Part shown: in pieces, positions 10,642 through 22,500 of the stretch
Layout: the number at the start of each line of letters is the position of its first letter
Numbering within the stretch: the stretch's first letter is position 1
Assembly (NCBI RefSeq): GCF_041146795.1
Contig: NC_135167.1
Span: forward strand, 3,673,454 to 3,737,453
Reading direction: 5' to 3'
From: Maylandia zebra
Lineage: Eukaryota; Chordata; Actinopteri; Cichliformes; Cichlidae
Length of the DNA: 64,000 nt
Made by a program: the position numbers and the translations under genes
Notes under the pieces: generated by a model
What the model was told of the DNA's origin: nothing
Database searches by the model: none
Seen by the model: only the letters and a program-made list of their open reading frames with translations

Positions 10642-13600
10642 TCATATGTTGGTGGTGGAGTGTGTGGTGGAGAAGTTTTCCATGCGAAAACGAACCACGT
10701 TTTCTGTGGGAGGCGGCGGGTACAGGAAGTAGCAGGTAAAGACCTTGCGACAAGCTTTGCGGAAGTTCTCAGACAGGAAGGCGTACAGGATGGGGTTAAC
10801 ACAGGAGTTTCCATAGGACAGGCAGTGGGACACGAGGCGGAAGACATAGGTCGCCTGGGTCAGGGGGAAAGTGCCGAACTCCGCCCACATGACGATGATG
10901 TGGTGGGGCATCCAGCAGATAGTGAAGACAGTGACGACCAGGAGGACCGTCTGAGCCGTCTGCAGGGAGAGATAACATATGTGTGAATCTACAGGATGTA
11001 GTCGTACAGTATATCAGCACGCCCCTGTATACTCCGGCAGTAATCTCCTAAACGTCTAAATACTTCACCAGTGCTCCACCATCACCATCACTCAGCCAGT
11101 GACTTCTCCAACCCTCCACATAGTCCACAAACACTCCCTAATCACTTTACAAATACTCTCCGAGCTCCCCACACATACTAAACCAAAACTCCATAAACAA
11201 TGTGAATTCACTTTCCAAACACTTAGAAATATGCCCGACAAATATTGACCAAACACTCCTCAAAGATTCCTCAAATCTCCATTAATATTCCTCAATATTA
11301 TCCTCTAAAGTCCACCACCGCCACCACTCAAAGTAATCCTGTTATTCTTTCCTTATTTTCTGTATATACTTTTTCAGTGGCGGATGTTCATATTAAACAT
11401 GGAAAAATATTTGAATGATGAGGCCAAAATATGTACAACTAATCTCCGCAAGCCAGGAGGTAAATGGACTTATATAGCATTGTTCTACTCTGAGCCAATA
11501 ACAAGCCACTTCACCCATTTACACAAATATTCAGACAGCACTTTCTTATTATCACACACTCCAATGGATCCATCAGCGGTAATTTGGAGTTTGGCATTTT
11601 TCCCATTGATGCTTCAACTTGAGGACTGGAGGAGTCAGCCATCGTCAACCCGCCACTTGTAGCTCAGGCTTCAGACTGCTCTGCACACTCACTTTCAGAC
11701 AGGTTTTTCTTCTATTGGATCTGCATGATGTCCTAGAGGGAGAATATTGTTAAAATGCCATCTCGGGCACATGCCTCTGACTGTGACCACGGCAGGCTGA
11801 CTCACCTGTGGTTCAAAACCCTTTGTGAGGTGCAGCCAATCAGAGGAATTTTGACTTAAAGTGAATGATAAACTGCAAGAGCAGGGCAGCAAATAAAATA
11901 ACAAAAGCAAATCTATCAGAGTCCATGAATAAATGAATGAATGTGCTAGAAATTAGAATAATTGGTCCCCTTTTAAATGCTCATTAACTACAGTATGTTA
12001 CCATTATATCTGTGAATCACTAGAATCACATTATTTTCCATATTTTTGTCTTTATTTTAATACAGAGCTTTTCTCTCTTAGTTTATTCTTTTCAGTTCTC
12101 AGAAATCTTATTTTTGGTGCGATTATTGCAAAGCAAACAATAACCACTCCAACTGCACCTCCCTGAGCCTGTTTTTTCCTGTTAAAATTCAATTCAGTTC
12201 AATTTTATTTACACAGCACCAAATCACAACAACAGTCGCCTCAAGGCGCTTTATATTGTAAGGTAGACCCTACAATAATGCATACAGAGAAAAAAACCCA
12301 ACAATCATATGACCCCCTATGAGCAAGCACTTTGGCGACAGTGGGAGGAAAAAACTCCCTTTTAACAGGAAGAAACCTCCGGCAGAACCAGGCTCAGGGA
12401 GGGGCGGGGCCATCTGCTGCGACCGGTTGGGGTGAGAGAAGGAAGACAGGATGAAAGACGTGCTGTGAAAGGGAGTTTTTCCTTCCAACTGTCACCAAGA
12501 ACTTGTCTGATTGTTGGCGGTTTCTCTGTATTATCGTAGGATCTCTACGTTACAATATAAAACAGAAATTTAGGCTCCATATGACCATAACCAGCGAAAA
12601 AGTAACCCAAGATAGATCAAATATCCCTCTGCATCATCATGAGCGCATTACACTCAAACTCACCTGTCACCACTCATCCTGCTGGCTCCCCAGCTTATAT
12701 TCCAGTGGTCCACGATCACTCTTTGTCAGACTGTTTTTGTGTGTTTGTCACAGTTATCTGCCTAGAGTTTTTTTCGGTACTTTTTTAGACCGCTAAGTCA
12801 TCGTCAGCCCTTCTCTTATCATCCCAGTCTGTTTTGGGACTTTGAGTTTCCTCAGCTGTGATAGTTTATTTAAAATATCTTTTTGAAACATACCAAAGAC
12901 CTAAATATTGTTTCATGAACTATTTCTTAATCTGTACTTTACCCGTAAGATGGTAATGGCTATTTATTTTACCTTTCATGTTTTATGTTATCTCTTGTTA
13001 CTGTAGTCACTTGGAAACTAATGGAGATCAGAGTTTGTCCTTTTTTGAGAAGCAAGATTCAAACCGCGTGATGTTTCCAAGGGTCACAGGGTTAAGTGTG
13101 AATTAACTGTGTAAGGTCCACATTACAAAACCGTAAGCTATCGCAAGTCTTGGCAATCACTGGACAGTAAATGCATCTTCTAGCGACCAAAAAATCCTAA
13201 ACAAAAGTTTGTTTCTTTGTTTTTTTTAAATAAAAATCTCCAAACTTGGGGCAAGGAGATGATAACTATTAATTATTAACTGTCAGAAGGCAGGTCTGGA
13301 CTTCAAAGACTCGGCCAATAATGCAGACACCGATCCTGCTCCACTTCACCTGCACTCGGTAAACACATCACTTAACAGTGTGTCGCTGTTTTACTGCTGA
13401 AATACTTCACAGCAGAAACTGAACATAGGCCTGATTATAGATGGAGCTTTAACAAGCTGTTCTCAAAGAATATCTGCATTTCTTGTAAATCTTTGGCAAT
13501 GAAGAACTGACTTTAAAAAAATGAAAGTAATAACAGAGAAAGTAATAACCCATCCCCAGACACTACATCCTGAAATATATATGAGTTCAGTGTTTGTCTT

Positions 13601-16527
13601 AACAGCTTCAAACCTATTTTTTTGTTGTCATATTTTTACCGTGACTCATTTCCAAAGTCAGCACATCACATTTCCGCCCACAACCCTGGAACCGCACATT
13701 TATCCATACTCAGTTCATGTCAATATTTAATCTAATTAAAAAGCCTCTTCTCCCACACAGGCAGCTGCCATTTCACACTTCAACTCGGCAACAAAAGCTT
13801 CTCAGCTCTCATTTATTAAGCTTTCGCTCTCCCAAAAGTCCTCACTGCTTTGTCCCAGTTATGTCTGATTTTTTTAAAATGTGTTCACACTCACTTAGTA
13901 TCCCGTCTGCAAAGATTCTTTCATTATGCTCTCATGAAAATGTTCACTTCACTTGATTTCTACAAGTGTCCTGACTGTTCACAGTTTCCATGCTCTTTTC
14001 CATAAAAGGGTTGTTTTGTTCTTGTTTGCTCTCACAAAGTCTAATCCTGTTACAGACAGCACTTCATTCATCCTCCAAACTAAAGCACACCACTAATGTT
14101 TACATGGCTACACTTTCAGAAAATGTTGCAAATTTCAAGTTGCAAAAAAACAAACATTCGTTAAAGTGTCATCTTCTCTCCAGAAAAACTCCCACATGTC
14201 CTAAAATATTCTCACGTTGTAATCTCTGTCTGAGAGACCCAAAAATATTTGTTATGCTTGTTTTTAACGTCTGTCATACTGTATATATACTATTACATTT
14301 GAAGATGATCATAACAAACATGGCCAAAGTACTCCCTGAGAGCCAGAAGCTCAGGCTTCAGACTGCTTTGTTTCCACTCCCACCTGCTGTCAATGAGGGC
14401 GGATATCTCTAATATGATCATCTCAGGCACACAGCTGTTCCTTTTTTTTTGTTTGAAAGAAGCACCAGTTAAAGGGAGCTAAAGCATCTTTTTTCAGACA
14501 GAAGATGACCTGAAAGCCTGAATTAAGGCCCACTGTAACATTCAAGGATTACTTTGAACTGTAAATCAAGCAAAGCTGATGTAGCCAAGACTAAAACTGT
14601 GGAGCCTTTGCGACTTTTGTGGGTTTAAGACTAGTCTGATGCAAAAGCAGGTGAGTGTGTTAGCTGATGGACAATGATAAAATACGCAGGGCTTTATAAT
14701 ATATCCAAACAGAGCGGCCGACAGGTGATAGATGACAGTCTGTCCACTTCAGACGTACAAACAGACTCTGAGCGCTGAAAGCAATCCAGCTACGCTCACT
14801 TTTACATTTTCCACAACTGAGTCTCACAAAAATAAAATTTCTCTCAGGTGAAGGACGGTGCTCGGCTGAATCCTGGGTTTCAAACATCTTCAAACATCAA
14901 CTAATTTTATATTTGAGCATTACAAGATGTATTCACTCGTATATTTAACTTCTCCTCCATCACCATCAGGAGGCATCTGAGCCCAACAAACCAAGCAGAG
15001 TCCTGATTTGAATATCACTGAATCAAAGCCAGCGCTAAACCTGAAAATCTCTTGAAGACATGGAGACAGAGTAACTCCATAGAGGCTGCGAGACCCTTAC
15101 AAGAAGTAGGAGACAACTGATGAAGGTGTACTGTGGGGATCTGTTGTTGATTTAAAAGTTCACACAGCGAACACTGATTCGATTTAGTTTTTTCTCTCTT
15201 TACTGCACAAAGATCAATAAAACTATTCATCCTCAGGACTGTGGGCAGATGAAACTGACCAGCGACCGAGACGTCTGCGTTTCATTGTATGAGACTGAAG
15301 ATAACAGCTGACTGCGTGTCTGACAGCGAGGCTGGAAATGGAAAAAAGCATGTCCTCCGAGATGATCTCAGTTCCAAAGTAATCATGCCGGGTCTTCTTG
15401 TTTTTTGAACTCTTGTGTTGAAATCATTGTTTTTTGCAGCTAAATCTGCGTCGTAAAATTTTATTGCAGTCTTACGTGAAGAGATGAGACTCAGCACTCA
15501 ACCCGAACATCTGCTGAAACATTATACTGTTTATATGGAAACAATCTCTCTGTTTTCAGCTGCATTAAAGATTCCACGACCTTTCTAAAAGGTTGTACAG
15601 AGCCACATGTCCACTGCATGCTCAGCGTCTGAATATGGACACACTGGATTCTATTTTAAAGAGCTGTTGGACTAATGTGTTTTTCTTTATAACAGTAACC
15701 CTGGCAAGTTAAGAGCAACAGACTCACTAATGCCACCGACAGACAAAACTGCACTAAACAGTGCCCAGATGGAAAATCTCAGCTGATTGCTTAATATGGA
15801 GTTGAGGACTTTTCCAAGAAATATTTTGAAAAGGTTGTTTGGTGTGCTAACCACTGCAGCATGCTTGCCTCACAGCAAGAAGGCCCTGAGTTCACCATCA
15901 GGTCAGGATCTTTCTGTGTGGAGGTTGCATGTTTTCCCCGTGTTTGCGGGAGGTCTCTCTGGTACTCTGGCTTCCTCCCACAGTCCAAAGAAATGCAGTT
16001 AGTGGGGTTCACATCTAAATTGCCCATAGGTGTGAATGTGAATGCACAGACTGGTGACCTGTCCAGTGTGTACCCAAAGACAGCTGGGATAGGCTCCAGC
16101 GCCCCCGCGACCCTGAATCGGACAAGCGGAAGAGGATGGACGGATGGATTCTGTTCCACAGGTCCTCTTATTTCATAAGTTGATGCAAATATTTGTAAAT
16201 TCAAACAAACTAATGTAGTCCGGATGGAAAGCACTGAAAGGTGCCAAGTTTCCAGCCCCTTATTTAATTTCAAACATAATAAATTCACAGGTGTTGTTTA
16301 GTCATACGATGCGTTGTTATATTTTATTACATGGTTTTATTGTCTTTCTTGTTTGTGTGAATTCATATGATGTTTCTGCTCTCACACTTTAATCAAGTGT
16401 GTTATCTAACCATGTCACACCAGCATAAAACCTTGCACAAATATTGTAACAGGAAAGAACTGATGAAACATTTCTTGGTTTAATTATGCCTATTTTGGGT
16501 GTTTTGCATATTTCTGACCACATATTG

Positions 16528-16591
<64 letters not shown>

Positions 16592-19500
16592 CAGTGTTAG
16601 GGAGTAACGAAATACATGTACCGGCGTTATGTATTTAAAATACAAAATATGAGTAACTGTATTCTGTTACACTTACCATTTAAAAAGGTGGTAATCAGTT
16701 ACTTTGTTGAAATAAATTTAATACACGGCGGCCATCTCCGGTTTAATGTGTTAGCTTAAGCCCTCTCTATGCCTTCTCCAATTGTGGTTTAGCTCAGTTA
16801 GATGAGCATACGGTCATATATCACATGCCTGAGAGTAGCAAGCCCGGGTTCGAGTATGACCCATGGCCCTTTTTTTTAAATGGGTCAGTTACACAATGGA
16901 CCCAGAGCCAGCAGTGCACGGGCAGACCCGCAGCCCGCACAGCCGGTCCAGCTGCTGGGCCAGATGCTTGCGGAGATCATGGCGATGCATAAAGATGCAG
17001 AGAGCAGAGATTGACAAACTTCAGTACCCAGCCAAGAGCCAGACCCAGGCATTGGAGAGGATGGATGGGGCAACTGTGCACCCCCTCTCTAAGGGGTGCC
17101 TAAAAAGTAGTACTGAAAGCTATCTATATCTGAGGCCTTAGAAGCTTCTATCCCTCTGGTATACCATAGAGATAGAATCTAGGACAATAAACCAGATGTT
17201 CTCCACTGAACCATCCAAGGTAGGGGAACAGTATGAGAACAGCCCCACTACAGCTGGAGACAGAGCAATACTTTAAGAGCATCTGGGATGAGGACGCAAC
17301 CCAACATGAACGAGAAATCAATTCACTGATACACACCACAAGGAGGTACAGCAATCACATCAGAATGTCATTCGGACTACAGATGTGTAGTCAGATGGTA
17401 ACAGAGAGAAGGAAGGTAGCCAGAACTGAGGGGATTGCACTACCAGAAATTTACACTACACAGCAAATTCAAAAGTGTTAAATGTTTTGGTGTTAATAGT
17501 CTTCTTGCAAAAGTAGAGTTAATTTTACTCTAAGCAGAGTCACATTCTTTTAATGTAACTCTGAGGTGTAAAATGATAGTAGTTAAAATCGAGTGTTAAA
17601 AATGAGTGTTTCTCTGTCAAATCTGGAGGTGTTACAATGGAAACATTAACTCTTGACCTCTTAACTCTGAACTCCTACAGGGGCTATGACACCAACAGAG
17701 TAAATTCACAGACTCCGCCCCCAGCACGGCTCCAATCGAAGCTGAAGTGAAGCCGTTTCAGAACATTTTGCTCTACATATTTGAGTTGTTTGCCATGCTT
17801 GGTAAGTCACTTTTTCCAAAGATTGTTTCAATTATTATTATTAACTTTTACTTCTGTGGCTCTTTGGAGTTGAGACAAAGCTGTGTGAAAGGCATTAGCC
17901 ATGTTGCTCGCTGATAGCATAATATTCTGTTTTAGCTAGCTGAAAGGTATTGTTTGCGGGCAAATACCACAGCCTTGAAAAAAAGCTTGCATGTGAATTT
18001 TCAGTCAAACTTTTGGTCAAATACACCTAAAACAATGTGTAGAATGTGAAATGTTGGTATAATGGTGCTACTTGAAGCCTGAAAACGATCGCCCATAAAA
18101 ACAAACAAACAAACGAGCAAACAGCAGTAGCAGGCGTCCTGACTGGATTCTACGTTAGCATAGATCCCTCCAGAGTTTTGTGCACACGGTTTAGGTAAAA
18201 ATGAAAAAGGTTGAGGTTTTACATTTAGTTCAGTATTACCTGTTGCCTGTGTCTTTGTCTTTTGGGAAAATACTTTACACAAGTAATGACTCAAAGAGGA
18301 TTCCTTTTTTTTTTTTTACTGTGCTGCAATTGTTTACTGGATTATTTGTGCCATTAATTAGTGTCAACTAATTTTTATTCAATCTCCACACAGGATATGC
18401 TTGTGAAGATGGAATATGGGGGAGAGCAGAAGTGCGCTGAAGTTCCACAAAGTGATGAATGAAGGACATGCATATTGTATTGAAGAAATAAGTGATGAGA
18501 ATGCTGTTATTTGCATTTACCATGTCAGACCTTTTGATAAACAAAATTCTAATGAAAGTGAGAACATGTACACTGTTACATCTTTCAGAAAATGTTTTGA
18601 AATTGTGGTGCACAGTTCAGAATAAATGTTTTTCAAAAACCATTGCATCTTTTTAGTAAATGTTTATTTCCAAAAGAAATGTCTAGAAGTTCAGAACAGG
18701 AAAATTCCCACTTTTTAGAATGAATTAGAAGATAACTCTTACGTAGTTAAACTAAAATACTCTTTGAGAGTTAATATATAAACTCTTAACACCAAGTGTT
18801 AAATTATCAACTCCAGACAGATTTGGTGTTTAACACTAAATTAGAGTTAACGTACCAACTCTCCAAAAAGAGTTAAATTAACACTCTCTGGTGTGGACCC
18901 ATATAGACACTTTAATAGTGTTGAAATCAAATCCGACAGTGTTAATTTGGACATGCTGGATTTGCTGTGTACAGACATCGAGGGCAGCTGCAAGTGCCTG
19001 GGAATAGGAAAATGAAGACCATGAAGAGGCCACAAGGAAAGTCACACCCACCAAAATCCTGCAGAGAATAATGCAACTTCTGAGGAGTGAGCTGTAGAGG
19101 AAGAACACGACCCAGGCAATCAACACCTACGCCAGGGGTGGGCAACTCCAGGCCTTGAGGGCCGGTGTCCTTGCAGGTTTTATATGTGTCCTTGAACCAA
19201 CACACCTGATTTAAATGGCTAAATTAGCTCCTCAACATGTCCTGAAGTTCTCCAGAGGCCTGGTATCGAACTAATCATGTGATTCAGGTGTGCTGACCCA
19301 AGGTGAGATCTAAAACCTGCAGGACACCGGCCCTCGAGGCCTGGAATTGCCCACCCCTGACCTACGCCCTGCAGGTGATCCTTGGGTTGTTGAGAATGAC
19401 CAAGGCAAGATCCTGTGGGACTTCCAGATACAGAGGGACAAACTGGTGAGGGCTAACCAGTTGGACATAGTGGTGGACAAGCAGAGGAAGACAGGATAAC

Positions 19501-22500
19501 AACATCAGGAAGAAGGAACGTGAAAAGTTCAAGAAGTACCAAGGACTGAGAAAGGAGCTTGAGAGATGTGGAGGGTGATGGCAAAAAATGGTCTGATCTG
19601 AGCACTCGGGGCAGTGACCCTCAAACTAGGCTGTTGACTCCAGCAGATCCCAGAAACGTCATCCAAGGAATCTGTCCAGAAGAGCGCAGTCCTGGGAACG
19701 ATACAGCCCAGGACCCTCAAGGCCCGAGTCCTCTGGTTGACTTGGGTCTGGTGGATCCGAGCTTGAAGGATAAAGACCGTCCACAGGGCGAGCTGGGATA
19801 TATTTATATATACAGCAGTATGTCCTCACAAAGAACTCAGCTGGCTGGTGTTTCCGTGACACTGAAACATCAATCTGACGTGAGCGCTTACATAATTGTT
19901 ATCAGTGTTATGGTGTCTCTTGTTTCCACAGAGGATGGAACTGGTGTGAATGAAGGCCCAACATTTCTCTCCTCTTCAGACTTTGTGGGAATCTCCTCTA
20001 TTCTTAGTCCTGTTGTCTAAATATTTACCCAGTAGCGTTTATTCCTGCTCCACTGACCCGAGAAACAGCAGATACTTTGTTGTAAATTGCCTGTAGCTAA
20101 TGTCTCTCTGATCTGTTGGTACGGGAGATCTGCACACTGTCGCCTGCCAGCTAGGACCAAGTAACTCAATCTTTGAGGCTTGTCGCCCACACCTGTCATG
20201 TTGAACTTCTACTGCTCCACAGCTGTCACACTCTGGGCATACTATGACCTACATGATGGGGCAGGTGAGCTAACACAACTGAGCTGCTGGCTGAACAGGT
20301 TTGACTGTGATGGTGATGTTTAATCATATTATATTGATTTTTTCTTGTTCCCTCAGTGGCTTTAAACCTGAGGTTCCATATTATGCAGACCAAAGCATAC
20401 ATTTTAAATAGAATAACAAAAATCAACTTCATTAGTTTCAAATACCTCTCCACCCTTATCATGGTGTGATGGGGGTGTCCTTGCTCAATTAATCCCAAGA
20501 TCAGTATTGCTGGTGACAAATGCCCCTGGCAGGGTCTCTGAAAGCAAAGTGTCGGCAATCTGAAAAAGGAGACATAGCCCCCTCATAGAGCCATGCCTGG
20601 TAAAGACGCTAACTGGCCCACCCCCAGCAAAGAGAAAAGACATTCAGAGTTCCTCAGCGTGACAGAAAACTGATGTTCAAGTACAGATGTAATCAGTTTG
20701 ATATTCTAATACAAGGGAAAGAAGTCCAATTTCAAAAAGACATCTCTTTTTTTCTATAAAGAAATGCTGATTTGATTTGGGCTTAAATTCTAAGAAATAA
20801 ATGTGTAAAATTACAGAAACAGTTCTATTAGCACATTACGCAGACCGTCCCGTAATCCAAAATCAGACATTTTTTAACTGGCAGAATATGTATTTTGTTT
20901 TGCTTTTTGTTACCGTGAAAATTATCCGTTTTTATGGTACATAGTGAAAAAACACAAATTTTCTGATATTTTATTGTTTATCTATTACTTATTTATTTTG
21001 GCGTAGTATGAAATGCCATGGGGGAGGTCCACCAGACCTAAAAGAAACAGGTGCTGTCTTACACCAGACTCTTTGCTCTAACAACTCAGATGCTGTTTCA
21101 ATTAAGGATTACAACTTATTGTAGAGAAGATAAAAAGCTAGAGAACCCATGCAAACACGGCGGCAACATGCTCCAGAAGAGATGCTCGAGATGGGCAACG
21201 TTTCCCCACATTTCAAATGAATGCGGTTTCTTTTTACCACTAAACATTCTAGTTTGTGAATCACTTCTATATGCTAAGCACCAGAGTTATAAGCATATGC
21301 ATTTCTAAAAAACAAAATATATGCAAAAACAAAAAAATATTTGCTGATAAAACAAGATGGCTGCATGTGCATTCAGGTAGGCACCACTTTTTTCTTATTA
21401 GTTTTTTTTAAAACTACCCTCTCCACGTCATCCCTGTTACAGCTTCTTTATCTCCCGAACTGAGCTGTGTTTCCTGTAAGAAAAACAGATCAACGTTCAA
21501 GCTCTGCTAACGCTCCTTTTCTTATCTCTCCTTTAAACGTAACTGTTCTCTCCATGTGGCTCACAGAGAAAGAAGACAGAGAGGACAGCGCCAAGAAGAA
21601 AAGACCACCTTCAGTGCCAGCTGCTATTGTTTTAGAGGAGCTCATAAGTTTCTTTTTCAGGCAAAACCTTTTAAGATGAGCCAGTTCTTCATAATGAACC
21701 TGTTTCCTTTTTTTTTAAATTAAAGAACCTGTTTATATTCTGGGAGAAAAAAAACATAGCCTGGCAGCCAAAAGTTTCATATAAAATAACTCATTTCTTA
21801 CAGTTAATACAGCTGCCAATCATCCTGTTACAGGGAATCCTCCTCAGCATCTCTTCATCGTAACAGTAACAGTGTTCAAACAGCCCGCTGGTGCTCGTTT
21901 TCAGTTTTGACTCTCTCTTTTTCCTGTATGGTTTGATAATACTGTGCACTGGCTTGCTGCTGTACCAGTACCAGACCCATAGTCCCTACCAGTTTGGATG
22001 AAAGTTTACTTACAGGAAACAGCAAGCTGTCTTTCCAACAACTCATTAAAAATAAAAGCTGGAACACCTGCAGCCTTTTTAATTCACGAGCCATGTGTAA
22101 TGCATTTACAACTGAGTGATTCTTCCACAGAAGGTAATCGTATGCTTGGTCTCCCTGCATGCAGCGCAGCACAGAAGGAAGAGGAGACCCTTACTTTTTT
22201 TTTGGAGCGCTCAGACTTCTTGGACATGTTCTTCATTTTTTTATGGAGATGAAATAAAATCTGGAGAGAAAAAGTAGAGCAGACAGATTAATTTTGAAGG
22301 AAATACTTCTTAATGATTTATCAAAAACGGATCAACTGGTCTGTAAACAGCAAATGCATCAACTTGGTCAACTTGTACTCATATCAGCAGCTGAAGGTTA
22401 AAGTTACACAGTTAGATGCCCGCTGGAGGAAGTCACAGGCCACACCAGAGGACTTTTATTGTGACAGTCGGCTGTTACATAAACACAAACTGACTCTGTG

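Larger units (their letters stand above)
17100..19830 (+). mobile_element. Rex6/Dong (R4)-type LINE remnant, interrupted
   Basis: Fragments of one element are recognisable. One part gives a reverse-transcriptase region (TEQYFKSIWDEDA, then SLIHTTRRYSNHIRMSFGL). A middle part includes QAINTYALQVI. A C-terminal restriction-like endonuclease region follows (ENDQGKILWDFQIQRDKLV, then DIVVDKQRKT), and a tail lies to about 19830. Frames are broken by stops and an internal deletion. Two younger elements sit inside it (17459-18969 and 19133-19359). Family assignment is from memory of Rex6-like proteins. Confidence 0.75.

Noticed and set aside
15791-16288. 165-codon minus-strand frame
   Set aside because: Overlaps a dispersed repeat in antisense; the residues (for example GALEPIPAV) are the translated repeat.
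16786-16876. Functional tRNA gene
   Set aside because: A- and B-box-like sequences are present but the anticodon and acceptor stems do not pair; treated as a SINE-like or pseudo-tRNA.
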